Source: Thermoleophilaceae bacterium (lineage in GTDB: Bacteria > Actinomycetota > Thermoleophilia > Solirubrobacterales > Thermoleophilaceae). From it: DNA of 17,238 bases. The notes under the pieces are model-generated. The model did not search any database, was not told where the DNA came from, and saw only the letters and a list, made by a program, of their open reading frames with translations. The stretch lies in assembly GCA_013813135.1 (NCBI GenBank), contig JACCSF010000022.1, positions 1 to 17,238 of the forward strand, written 5' to 3'. Shown here piece by piece: positions 9,273 through 16,500 of the stretch (the first letter of the stretch is position 1; each line of letters begins with the position of its first letter). The position numbers and the translations under genes were made by a program.

Positions 9273-9539
9273 AGCGGCGAGTGGTCGTTCACTCTGTCGC
9301 GGCCGCTCGTCGGCTCCGGTTCGGTGACCATCGAGCTGCGCACGTCGGCGAGGACCCGCACAACCTGGTCGTGAGCCCCGATGACGGCAGCCACGTGCCG
9401 CTGGCCGGCTGGGCCGACACCGCGCCCGGCGCGACGCTGCGCCAGTCGGTGACGCTCGGCGCGGGCCGCTATCAGCTCTGGTGCTCCCTCGCGGGTCACG
9501 AGCAGCAGGGGCATGTCGGCCGACCTGGTCGTCGAGTAG
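9273..9539 (+). pseudogene. Decayed cupredoxin-like (type 1 copper) gene with two frameshifts
   Basis: Three pieces in two frames read as one cupredoxin domain. Frame A, from 9273: SGEWSFTLSRPLVGSGSV then TIELRTS up to about 9347. Frame B, 9347 to about 9511: GEDPHNLVVSPDDGSHVPLA then, further on, YQLWCSLAGHEQQG. Back in frame A from 9513: MSADLVVE and a TAG at 9537-9539. The order His (PHNL), Cys-x4-His and final Met matches type 1 copper ligands as in plastocyanin-like domains. Joining them needs one missing base near 9347 (TCGGCGAG instead of TCGGGCGAG) and removal of one extra base near 9511 (GGGGCATG). No ATG or GTG with a signal peptide is found upstream; 9074-9272 holds only a basic, Lys/Arg-rich frame (HKRKAKSKQRC around 9160-9190) that may be the remains of the 5' end. 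Sequencing error is possible, but two shifts plus a missing start favour decay. Confidence 0.65.
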
Positions 9540-9584
9540 CACAAGCCGCGTTTGTTGGACATGGTGGCGCGGTTCGCCGGCCCG

Positions 9585-9590
9585 TACCGT
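9585..9590 (+). promoter_or_regulatory. -10 element (TACCGT), leaderless EamA gene
   Basis: TACCGT-N6-ATG(9597), the same spacing as at purE. This supports ATG 9597 over the in-frame TTG at 9552, which would add 15 residues with no transmembrane character. Confidence 0.5.
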
Positions 9591-9596
9591 CGCCCC

Positions 9597-10523
9597 ATGC
9601 CCGTGATGCTCGGACTGCTCGGCGTGCTCGGCTTCAGCTTCACGCTGCCGGCTACGCGGGTGGCCGTCGATGGGCTCGATCCGGTCTTCGTGGGCCTCGG
9701 TCGCGCCGCCGTGGCGGCGCTGCCGGCGGCCCTGCTGCTGGCTCTGTGGCGCGAGCGCTTGCCGGACCGCGCCACGCTCGTCCGCCTGGCGTTGGTCGCC
9801 CTCGGCGTGGTCTTCGGCTTCCCGCTGCTGTCCGCGCTGGCGCTGCGCGAGCTGACCGCCGCGCACAGCGCGGTGATCGTGGGACTGCTCCCGGCGGCCA
9901 CCGCGGTGATGGCCGTGGCGCGAGCGGGGGAGCGGCCTTCGGCCGGCTTCTGGGTGGCCAGCACGGCGGGCCTGGCAGCCGTGATCGCCTTCGCGGCATC
10001 GCAGGGCGCCGGGGTGAGCGGCGCCGACCTACTGGTCATCGGCGCCGTAGCGCTGGGGGCGATCGGCTACGCCGAGGGCGGGACGCTGGCCCGCGACATG
10101 GGCGGCAGCCGGGTGATCTGCTGGGCGCTCGTGCTGTCGCTGCCGCTCACGCTGCCGATCGGCGCCACGGCGGGTCTGGCCGGCGGAGTCGACGCGCCGG
10201 CCGACGCGTGGCTCGGCTTCGCCTACGTGGCGCTCGTGAGCATGTTCCTCGCCTTCTTCGCCTGGTACGCGGCCCTTGCCCGGGGCGGAGTGGCGAAGAT
10301 CGGACAGGTACAGCTGGTGCAGCCGCTGTTGACGCTCGGATGGGCCGCGGCCCTGCTCGGCGAGCATGTGAGCGCCGCCACGCTGGTCGCCGCACTCGCC
10401 GTGGTCGCGAGCGTTGTGGCCACCCAGCGCGCCCGCGTCAGCCGAGCGGCGCCTCCCCGCAAAGTGCAGGATGCAAGCCCGGACGGCTACCCCGGACGCC
10501 CGGGGGTCGACTTCCCCCGCTGA
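9597..10523 (+). CDS. EamA/DMT-family transporter
   Basis: A 308-residue, very hydrophobic protein with about ten predicted membrane helices, as in the drug/metabolite transporter superfamily with two EamA repeats. The first repeat begins MPVMLGLLGVLGFSFTLPAT and includes ALRELTAAHSAVIVGLLPAA; the second contains FAYVALVSMFLAFFAWYAAL and GQVQLVQPLLTLGWAAALLG, the glycine/proline-containing helices typical of EamA C-terminal ends. The substrate cannot be told. The gene lies between purB and purC on the same strand, preceded by the decayed cupredoxin gene and with its own -10 box, so it is probably an insertion into the purine cluster rather than a purine enzyme gene. Its C-terminal tail (last 30 residues) is polar and its 3' end contains the inverted repeat next to the purC promoter. 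Confidence 0.88.
   Translation: MPVMLGLLGVLGFSFTLPATRVAVDGLDPVFVGLGRAAVAALPAALLLALWRERLPDRATLVRLALVALGVVFGFPLLSALALRELTAAHSAVIVGLLPAATAVMAVARAGERPSAGFWVASTAGLAAVIAFAASQGAGVSGADLLVIGAVALGAIGYAEGGTLARDMGGSRVICWALVLSLPLTLPIGATAGLAGGVDAPADAWLGFAYVALVSMFLAFFAWYAALARGGVAKIGQVQLVQPLLTLGWAAALLGEHVSAATLVAALAVVASVVATQRARVSRAAPPRKVQDASPDGYPGRPGVDFPR
10501..10519 (+). repeat. Inverted repeat at the purC -35 region
   Basis: CGGGGG-N7-CCCCCG, a perfect 6-base-pair inverted repeat at the very end of the EamA gene, ending four bases before the purC -10 box. It covers the place where a -35 would be, so it may be an operator; a terminator is unlikely because no T-run follows. Confidence 0.4.
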
Positions 10524-10529
10524 TAGCCT
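10514..10529 (+). promoter_or_regulatory. purC promoter (extended -10, TGA-TAGCCT)
   Basis: CCCCCGCTGATAGCCT, with TAGCCT (10524-10529) seven bases before the purC GTG, fits an extended -10 and a leaderless transcript. The same 16-base block, with three differences, lies before purF at 14515-14530. Confidence 0.5.
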
Positions 10530-10536
10530 CGCCAGG

Positions 10537-11406
10537 GTGAGCGAAGCCGCCGCGCTCATCGCCCAGGGCAAGGTCCGCGACATCTACGAAGCGGGCGAAG
10601 ACCGCCTGCTCCTGGTCGTGTCCGACCGCATCTCCACCTATGACGTGGTGCACCCCACGCCGATCCCCGACAAGGGCAAGGTGCTGACCGGGCTCACGGC
10701 CTTCTGGTTCGACAAGACGGCCGACATCTGCCCCAACCACCTGATCTCGTACACCGACGTCCCCGAGGAGCACCGCGGGCGGGCGATGCTGGTCGAGAGG
10801 CTCGAGATGGTGCCGGTCGAGTGTGTCGTGCGCGGCTACATCACCGGCTCGGGCTGGAAGGACTACCACGCCACCGGCGCGGTTTGCGGGATCGAGTTGC
10901 CGGCCGGGTTGCGCGAGTCCGAGCAGCTGCCCGAGCCGATCTTCACGCCGGCCACCAAGGCCGAGGTCGGGGACCACGACGAGAACGTGGATTTCGACCG
11001 CGCGGCCGAAATCGTGCGCGACCGCGAGCTGCTGGAGGAGCTGCGCCGGCTCTCGATCGAGGTCTACCGGCGCGGCGCCGCGCACGCGCGCGAACGCGGG
11101 ATCATCCTCGCCGACACGAAGTTCGAGTTCGGCCGCCGTTCCGACGGCACCCTCGTGCTGGGCGACGAGGCCATGACGCCGGACTCTTCGCGCTTCTGGC
11201 CGGCCGACGGCTACGAGGCCGGGCGGTCGCAGCCGAGCTTCGACAAGCAGTACGTGCGCGACTGGGCGAGCGCGTCCGGCTGGGACAAGTCCCCGCCGGC
11301 TCCGGAGCTCCCGGAGGAGGTGGTCGAGCGCACGCGCGCCCTCTACGTCGAGGCGTACGAGCGCATCGCCGGTGAGCCCTTCGAGCGCTGGCTGGAGCGC
11401 TCTTGA
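10537..11406 (+). CDS. purC: SAICAR synthetase
   Basis: PurC condenses CAIR with aspartate using ATP to give SAICAR. The 289-residue product shows the family marks: GKVRDIYEAGEDRLLLVVSD (11-30), ISTYDVVHPTPIPDKG (32-47), VECVVRGYITGSGWKDY (94-110), PIFTPATKAEVGDHDENV (134-151), IILADTKFEFGR (189-200) and LGDEAMTPDSSRFW (208-221). GTG 10537 is chosen because it fits the -10 spacing and gives the expected N-terminus; the frame is open back to 10414 but that lies in the EamA gene. Its stop overlaps the purS TTG by four bases, beginning a tightly packed purC-S-Q-L unit. Confidence 0.97.
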   Translation: MSEAAALIAQGKVRDIYEAGEDRLLLVVSDRISTYDVVHPTPIPDKGKVLTGLTAFWFDKTADICPNHLISYTDVPEEHRGRAMLVERLEMVPVECVVRGYITGSGWKDYHATGAVCGIELPAGLRESEQLPEPIFTPATKAEVGDHDENVDFDRAAEIVRDRELLEELRRLSIEVYRRGAAHARERGIILADTKFEFGRRSDGTLVLGDEAMTPDSSRFWPADGYEAGRSQPSFDKQYVRDWASASGWDKSPPAPELPEEVVERTRALYVEAYERIAGEPFERWLERS

Positions 11407-11627
11407 GGGCACGCGTCCTGATCAGGCCGAAGCAGGGCATCCTCGATCCCCAGGGCCAGGCTGTGGAGCAGGCGCTGCCCGCACTCGGCTTTCAAGGCGT
11501 GCACAACGTCCACGTAGGCCGGCTGATCGAGTTGGACGTGGAGGACCCCGCCCAGATCCCGGAGATGTGTGAGCGGCTGCTGGCGAATCCGCTGATTGAG
11601 GACTACGAAGTCGTGGAGGCGCCGTGA
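11403..11627 (+). CDS. purS: FGAM synthase, PurS subunit
   Basis: PurS is the small dimeric subunit that bridges PurQ and PurL in the three-part FGAM synthase. The 74-residue sequence RARVLIRPKQGILDPQGQAV followed by a VHNVHVGRLIELDVED strand and CERLLANPLIEDYEV matches the family along its whole length. The start is TTG at 11403, inside the purC stop (TTGA); no other start fits the conserved N-terminus. The stop overlaps the purQ start (GTGA). Confidence 0.95.
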   Translation: MRARVLIRPKQGILDPQGQAVEQALPALGFQGVHNVHVGRLIELDVEDPAQIPEMCERLLANPLIEDYEVVEAP

Positions 11628-12313
11628 GGTTCGGCGTCGTCCGCTTCCCCGGGTCGTGCGACGAGGTCGACGCGCTGCTCGCCTGCCGCCGCTTCGGCGA
11701 CGCGGACCTGCTCTGGCACAAGGACCGCGACCTCGACGGTGTCGATGCCGTCGTCGTTCCCGGTGGCTTCTCCTACGGGGACTACCTGCGCGCCGGCGCG
11801 ATCGCCCGCTTCTCGCCGCTGATGGAGACGGTCATCGAGTTCGCCCGTGAGGGCGGCCCGGTGCTGGGGATCTGCAACGGCTTCCAGGTGCTGTGCGAGG
11901 CGGGGCTGCTGCCGGGTGCGCTGCTGCCGAACCGCTCGCTGCGCTTCGTCTGCCGCCAGGTGGACGTCGTCGTCGAGAACCCCGACACGCCATTCACGCG
12001 CGCGTGTGCCCGTGACCAGGTGCTGTCGGTGCCGGTCAAGCACACCACCGGCCGCTACTACGCGCCGGGGGTTCCCGAGGAGCAGGTCGTGCTGCGATAT
12101 GCGCCGGGACACAACCCGAACGGCGCGCAGGACGACATCGCGGGCGTGTGCAACGCCGCGGGCAACGTGCTCGGGCTGATGCCGCATCCCGAGCACGCGG
12201 TCGACCCGCTCACCGGGTCAGCCGACGGCGGCCGGCTGTTCGAGTCGCTTGCGAGGCCCGAAGCGGCCGGCTCGGCCGGCCGCGCAGGGTTCGGGATCGC
12301 ACCGGTCGCGTGA
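11624..12313 (+). CDS. purQ: FGAM synthase, PurQ glutaminase subunit
   Basis: PurQ is a class I glutamine amidotransferase that supplies ammonia to PurL. The 229-residue protein begins MRFGVVRFPGSCDE and has the oxyanion region VVVPGGFSYGDYLRAGA (43-59), the nucleophile Cys84 in GICNGFQ, and His188/Glu190 in MPHPEHAVD (186-194), so the triad is complete. The loop at 138-143, usually close to AHGEG, reads VKHTTG. Starts and ends with GTGA overlaps to purS and purL. Confidence 0.96.
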   Translation: MRFGVVRFPGSCDEVDALLACRRFGDADLLWHKDRDLDGVDAVVVPGGFSYGDYLRAGAIARFSPLMETVIEFAREGGPVLGICNGFQVLCEAGLLPGALLPNRSLRFVCRQVDVVVENPDTPFTRACARDQVLSVPVKHTTGRYYAPGVPEEQVVLRYAPGHNPNGAQDDIAGVCNAAGNVLGLMPHPEHAVDPLTGSADGGRLFESLARPEAAGSAGRAGFGIAPVA

Positions 12314-14478
12314 GCGCCTCGGCACTCGCGCCGCATCGCGAGCTCGGGCTCACCGACAGCGAGTACGAGGCGATCCGCGCCCGCATGGGGCGCGAGCCGA
12401 ACGCGCTCGAGCTGGCGGTGTTCTCGCTGATGTGGTCGGAGCACTGCGCCTACAAGCACTCCAAGAAGCTGCTGGGCAAGCTGCCCACCGAGGGCCCTCA
12501 CCTGCTCATGGGGCCGGGCGAGAACGCCGGCGTCGTGGACGTGGGCGACGGTCTGGCGGTGGCATTCAAGGTGGAGTCGCACAACCATCCGAGCGCCGTC
12601 GAGCCGTTCCAGGGCGCGGCCACCGGGGTGGGCGGCATCCTGCGCGACATCTTCGCGGTGGGGGCACGCCCGATCGCGGTGCTCGACTCGCTGCGCTTCG
12701 GCGAGCTGGACTCGCCGCGCTCGCGTTACCTGTTCGACTGGGCCGTCAAGGGCATCGGCCACTACGGCAACTCGATCGGCGTTCCCACGGTCGGCGGCGA
12801 GGTCAGCTTCGAGCCGGCCTACGAGCACAACTGCCTGGTCAACGCGATGTGCGTGGGCCTGGCCCGCAAGGAGCGGCTGATTCGCAGCGCGGCGGCGGGG
12901 GTCGGCAACGTGCTCGTGCTGCTGGGCGCGCGCACAGGCCGGGACGGGATCGGCGGTGCGTCCGTGCTGGCCAGCGCCGAGCTGTCGGACGAGGACGCCT
13001 CCAAGCGTCCGTCCGTCCAGATCGGCGACCCCTTCGAGGAGTCGAAGCTGATCGAGTGCTGCCTCGAGCTGCTCGAGCGCGAGACGCTGGCCTCGCTGCA
13101 GGACCTGGGCGCCGCCGGGCTGTCCTCGTCCTCGTCGGAGATGGCGTCCAAGGGCGAGGTCGGCCTCGACCTCGATGTGGCGCGCGTGCCCCTGCGCGAG
13201 GCCGAGATGGAGCCCTTCGAGATCATGATCTCCGAGTCGCAGGAGCGCATGCTGTGCGTGGTCGAGCCCGAGCGACTGGAGGAGCTGCTCGTGGTGTGCG
13301 ACCGGTGGGACGTGCGCGCCACGCCGATCGGTTCGGTTACCGACACGCGCCGGCTGCGCGTGTTCGACGGCGACGATCTGGTCGGCGACATGCCGGTCGA
13401 GGCGCTGGTCGACGACTGCCCGCTCTACGACCTCGAGCCCGAGCGGCCGAGCGCTCCGATCTACCCCGACCCGCCGGCGCGGCTGGCCGGGGACGAGGGC
13501 CGCGAGGAGACGCTGATGGCGCTGCTGGGCGCACCCTCGATCGCGTCTAAGCGCTTCGTCTTCGAGCAGTACGACCCGATCGTCGGGTCGCGGACCGTGC
13601 GCAGGCCGCAGGCCGCCGACGCCGCCGTGCTGGCGCTCGCGAACGACGGCGGCAATGGGGCGATCGCCGTGTCGATCGACGGCAACGGCCGGCGGGTCGC
13701 GTGCGACCCGTACACCGGCGCGGTCGAGGCGGTGCTCGAATGCGCCCGCAACCTCGCGTGCGTGGGCGCCGAGCCGCTCGGGCTGACCAACTGCCTCAAC
13801 TTCGGCAACCCGGAGAAGCCCCACATCGCGTGGCAGCTCACGCGCTCCGTCGAGGGGCTGCGCGACGCCTGCCTCGCGCTCGGCGTGCCGGTGGTGGGTG
13901 GGAACGTGTCGCTCTACAACGAGGGCGGCGGCGGGCCGATCTACCCGACGCCGATCGTGGGCATGGTGGGCAGCCTGCCCGACCCGGGGAGCGTGCCGCG
14001 GATCGGCTTCGCGCAGGACGGGCACGCGGTGGCGCTCGTGGGGCCGTTCGAGCCCGCTTTGGACGGCTCCGAGCTCGCCAAGCTGCGCGGGCGCCTGGGA
14101 GACTCGCTGCCGGCGGTGGACCTCGCGGCGCAGGCGCGCGCCCTGGCCGAGCTGCGAAAGACGGTGCGAGGCGGCGGCCTGCCGACCGCGCACGACATCT
14201 CCGAGGGCGGACTTGCAGTGGCGCTGGCCGAATGCTGCATCGAGGGCGGGCGGGGCGCGAGCATCGACGGCCTGGAGGCCTCAGACGAGGCGATCTTCGG
14301 CGAGGGCCCGGGCGGGGTGGTCATCGCCGGCCCGCGCGAGGCGGTCGAAGCGGTGGCGGGCGCGCGCGTGATCGGCACGGTGGGCGGCGAGGCGCTAGAG
14401 GTCAACGGGGCGCTGTCCGTGCCGGTCGTCCAGCTGCGCGACGCCTACGAAGGCGCCATCCCGGCGGCCTTCGCCTGA
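12310..14478 (+). CDS. purL: FGAM synthase, PurL synthetase subunit
   Basis: PurL uses ATP and ammonia from PurQ to turn FGAR into FGAM. At 722 residues it is the small PurL form that needs PurS and PurQ, both encoded directly upstream. Motifs: MWSEHCAYKHSKKLL (41-55, active-site His45), GPGENAGVVDVGDG (68-81), FKVESHNHPSAVEPFQGAAT (86-105, metal and nucleotide binding), GGILRDIFAVGARPIA (108-123), and in the second half a CARNLACVGAEPLGLTNCLN stretch followed by GGNVSLYNEG. The GTG at 12310 overlaps the purQ stop; the frame is open back to 12148 but those codons lie within purQ. About 110 bases separate its stop from purF. Confidence 0.97.
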   Translation: MSASALAPHRELGLTDSEYEAIRARMGREPNALELAVFSLMWSEHCAYKHSKKLLGKLPTEGPHLLMGPGENAGVVDVGDGLAVAFKVESHNHPSAVEPFQGAATGVGGILRDIFAVGARPIAVLDSLRFGELDSPRSRYLFDWAVKGIGHYGNSIGVPTVGGEVSFEPAYEHNCLVNAMCVGLARKERLIRSAAAGVGNVLVLLGARTGRDGIGGASVLASAELSDEDASKRPSVQIGDPFEESKLIECCLELLERETLASLQDLGAAGLSSSSSEMASKGEVGLDLDVARVPLREAEMEPFEIMISESQERMLCVVEPERLEELLVVCDRWDVRATPIGSVTDTRRLRVFDGDDLVGDMPVEALVDDCPLYDLEPERPSAPIYPDPPARLAGDEGREETLMALLGAPSIASKRFVFEQYDPIVGSRTVRRPQAADAAVLALANDGGNGAIAVSIDGNGRRVACDPYTGAVEAVLECARNLACVGAEPLGLTNCLNFGNPEKPHIAWQLTRSVEGLRDACLALGVPVVGGNVSLYNEGGGGPIYPTPIVGMVGSLPDPGSVPRIGFAQDGHAVALVGPFEPALDGSELAKLRGRLGDSLPAVDLAAQARALAELRKTVRGGGLPTAHDISEGGLAVALAECCIEGGRGASIDGLEASDEAIFGEGPGGVVIAGPREAVEAVAGARVIGTVGGEALEVNGALSVPVVQLRDAYEGAIPAAFA

Positions 14479-14514
14479 CGGCGGCCGGGGGCCTCGCGCC
14501 TCGGCCAACGGCCA

Positions 14515-14530
14515 CCCCCGCTGGTACGCT
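14515..14530 (+). promoter_or_regulatory. purF promoter (extended -10, TGG-TACGCT)
   Basis: CCCCCGCTGGTACGCT matches the purC promoter block at 13 of 16 positions. TACGCT with TG one base upstream is an extended -10. Start near 14537 would give a leader of about 50 bases; no Shine-Dalgarno precedes the purF ATG. A GC-rich hairpin-like stretch (14483-14506) lies upstream without a T-run. Confidence 0.45.
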
Positions 14531-14587
14531 CTGAACGGAGCGGGAGCCCGGCCGCTGACGGCATTCCGGGCGTCCGCCAATCACCTC

Positions 14588-16021
14588 ATGAATCGAGTGG
14601 CACTCGACGACCGCGACGGACCTCGCGACGAGTGCGGCGTCTTCGGCGTCCACGCGCCGGAATCGGACGTCGCCCGGCTCGCGTACTTCGCGCTGTTCGC
14701 GCTTCAGCACCGGGGCCAGGAGTCCGCGGGGATCGCGACCACCGAGAACGGCCACATCATGACCGTGCGCGACCTGGGCCTGGTCTCGCAGGTGTTCGAC
14801 GAGGAAAAGCTGCGCGCCCTCCAGGGCGAGATGGCGATCGGCCACGTGCGCTACTCGACCACCGGCTCCTCGGCCTGGGAGAACGCCCAGCCCGTGTGGC
14901 GCTCCGACCGCCGCCAGGTGGCGCTGGCGCACAACGGGAACCTCATCAACGCCGTCGAGCTGCACGCGCTCCTCAGCGAGCAGGGCGTGCAGTTCCGCGG
15001 CACGTCGGACTCCGAGATCATCGCGGCGCTGCTCTCCACCCACGACGCGCGCCGGATCGAGGACGCGCTGGCGGACGTGATGCCGCGCCTCGAGGGCGCG
15101 TTCTCCACGGTCGTGATGACCAAGGACAGCGTCGTTGGGTTCCGCGACCCCGCGGGGCTGCGGCCGCTCGCGCTCGGCCGGCTCGGCGACAGCTACTGCC
15201 TGGCGTCGGAGAGCTGCGCCTTCGACATCATCGGCGCCGAGCTGCTGCGCGAGGTGCAGCCCGGCGAGATGGTGTCGCTAGGCGAGCGTGGCATCGAGAC
15301 GCGGCAGGTGGTCGAGTCCGGCCGCAAGGCCTTCTGCGTGTTCGAGCACATCTACTTCGCTCGCCCGGATTCGATCCTCGAGGGCAACCGCACCCAGGTG
15401 TCGCGTCGCAAGATGGGCGAGATCCTGTTCCGCGAGGCGCCGGTCGACGCCGACGTGGTGATCGCCGTGCCGGACTCGGGCAACCCGGCGGCGACCGGCT
15501 ACTCGAAGGCCTCGGGCATCCCGCGCGACGACGGCCTGATCAAGAACCGCTACGTGGCGCGAACGTTCATCCAGCCCGGCCAGGAGTTGCGCAAACACGG
15601 GTTGCGCATGAAGTTCAACCCGCTGCGCGAGGTTGTCGCGGGCAAGCGCCTGGTGGTGGTCGACGACTCGATCGTGCGCGGCAACACCACCCGCCAGATC
15701 GTCCGGATGCTGCGCGGCGTGGGCGCACATGAGATCCACATGCGCATCTCGGCGCCGCCGATCCGGCATCCCTGCCACTACGGGATCGACATGTCGACGA
15801 CGCAGGAGATGGTTGCCCACGGCCGCACCGAGGAGGAGATCGCCGAAGAGTTGGGCTGCGACTCGCTCGCCTACCTGTCGCTCGACGGTGTGTACGAGGC
15901 GATCCGCTCCACACGCGCGACCCACTGCGACGCCTGCTTCTCGGGCGACTACCCGCTGGCCCGTACCGAGTCCGCAAACGGCAAGTTCGCGCTCGAGGAC
16001 CTGGCCGTAGTCCGCAGCTAG
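14588..16021 (+). CDS. purF: Amidophosphoribosyltransferase (glutamine PRPP amidotransferase)
   Basis: PurF makes phosphoribosylamine from PRPP and glutamine, the committed purine step. The 477-residue product starts with a 15-residue propeptide and DECGVFG, so Cys16 becomes the N-terminal nucleophile after processing; LQHRGQESAG (39-48) and HNGNLIN (115-121) complete the glutaminase domain. The phosphoribosyltransferase half has the PRPP loop VVVDDSIVRGNT (356-367). Cysteines at 250 (AFCVFEH), 396 (RHPCHYG), 447 and 450 (HCDAC) correspond to the four ligands of the [4Fe-4S] cluster in the B. subtilis type, which is oxygen-sensitive and feedback-inhibited by nucleotides. ATG 14588 is the only start giving a proper propeptide. 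Its TAG shares bases with the stop of the convergent SnoaL-like gene. Confidence 0.97.
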   Translation: MNRVALDDRDGPRDECGVFGVHAPESDVARLAYFALFALQHRGQESAGIATTENGHIMTVRDLGLVSQVFDEEKLRALQGEMAIGHVRYSTTGSSAWENAQPVWRSDRRQVALAHNGNLINAVELHALLSEQGVQFRGTSDSEIIAALLSTHDARRIEDALADVMPRLEGAFSTVVMTKDSVVGFRDPAGLRPLALGRLGDSYCLASESCAFDIIGAELLREVQPGEMVSLGERGIETRQVVESGRKAFCVFEHIYFARPDSILEGNRTQVSRRKMGEILFREAPVDADVVIAVPDSGNPAATGYSKASGIPRDDGLIKNRYVARTFIQPGQELRKHGLRMKFNPLREVVAGKRLVVVDDSIVRGNTTRQIVRMLRGVGAHEIHMRISAPPIRHPCHYGIDMSTTQEMVAHGRTEEEIAEELGCDSLAYLSLDGVYEAIRSTRATHCDACFSGDYPLARTESANGKFALEDLAVVRS

Positions 16022-16416
16022 AGCGCCGCGAAGGCCCCGCCGGGCTCGGCGAAGGCGCGCAGCTCGACAGCCTTGCCGTCGCGGAAGCGCCACAGGTGGC
16101 TGAGTCGGCGGGTCTCGGTGATGCCGGTGTGGCGCCCGCGCATCTCCATGGAGACCTCGATGGCGATCCGATCTCCGCGCTCCTCCACGCGCCCGGGATC
16201 GAACTGCAGGGCCTCGAGCGCGTCCCTGAGGCTTTCGAAGAACGCGCTCACCTCGTCGTGACCGCGGCATACCGGCTCGGAGTCGAGCCAGATCCCGGCC
16301 GGGTAGAACACGAGGTCCGGGTGGCTCACCTCGAGCAGCGCGGGCATGCCCGCTTTGAACCCGTGGTCGCCGTAGACCGGTTTCAGCAGTTCGAACAGGT
16401 CGCCCACGGCCGTCAC
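16018..16416 (-). CDS. SnoaL-like / NTF2-fold protein
   Basis: 132 residues from GTG at 16416, or 145 from TTG at 16455. The shorter form is preferred because GGAG lies about 10 bases upstream of the GTG. The sequence reads as a cone-shaped alpha/beta NTF2 fold: an N-terminal helix (FELLKPVYGDHGFKAGMPAL), then LEVSHPDLVFYPAGIW, a helix HDEVSAFFESLRDALEAL, and strands with RIAIEVSMEMRGRHTGI, SHLWRFRDGKAVELRAFAEP. The WRFRDGKxxELRAF ending is typical of SnoaL-like proteins, a group that includes small polyketide cyclases, isomerases and many of unknown function; the role here cannot be read from context. It converges on purF with shared stop bases and diverges from recQ across 84 bases. Confidence 0.8.
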   Translation of the reverse strand: MTAVGDLFELLKPVYGDHGFKAGMPALLEVSHPDLVFYPAGIWLDSEPVCRGHDEVSAFFESLRDALEALQFDPGRVEERGDRIAIEVSMEMRGRHTGITETRRLSHLWRFRDGKAVELRAFAEPGGAFAAL

Positions 16417-16483
16417 GGCGTGACATCTCCGCGACGTGCGTGAAACCTTCGCCAACGCGCGCTGCTCCCGCCGCGCCCGCCGC

Positions 16484-16489
16484 TACTGT
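16484..16489 (+). promoter_or_regulatory. -10 element (TACTGT) for recQ
   Basis: TACTGT is 11 bases before the recQ ATG; with the usual start distance the leader would be only a few bases. There is no purine-rich Shine-Dalgarno between them (CCTCCCCG), so near-leaderless translation is likely. Confidence 0.45.
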
Positions 16490-16500
16490 GGCCCTCCCCG

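Noticed and set aside
9281..10540. 419-codon plus-strand open frame
   Set aside because: Its first part is the middle piece of the decayed cupredoxin; from about 9600 onward it is an out-of-frame shadow of the EamA gene.
12058..14193. 711-codon open frame antisense to purQ/purL
   Set aside because: Shadow of purL in GC-rich DNA; rich in Arg, His, Gln and Leu without any domain pattern.
14483..14506. GC-rich hairpin after purL as an intrinsic terminator
   Set aside because: The arms pair imperfectly and no T-run follows, so a Rho-independent terminator is not supported.
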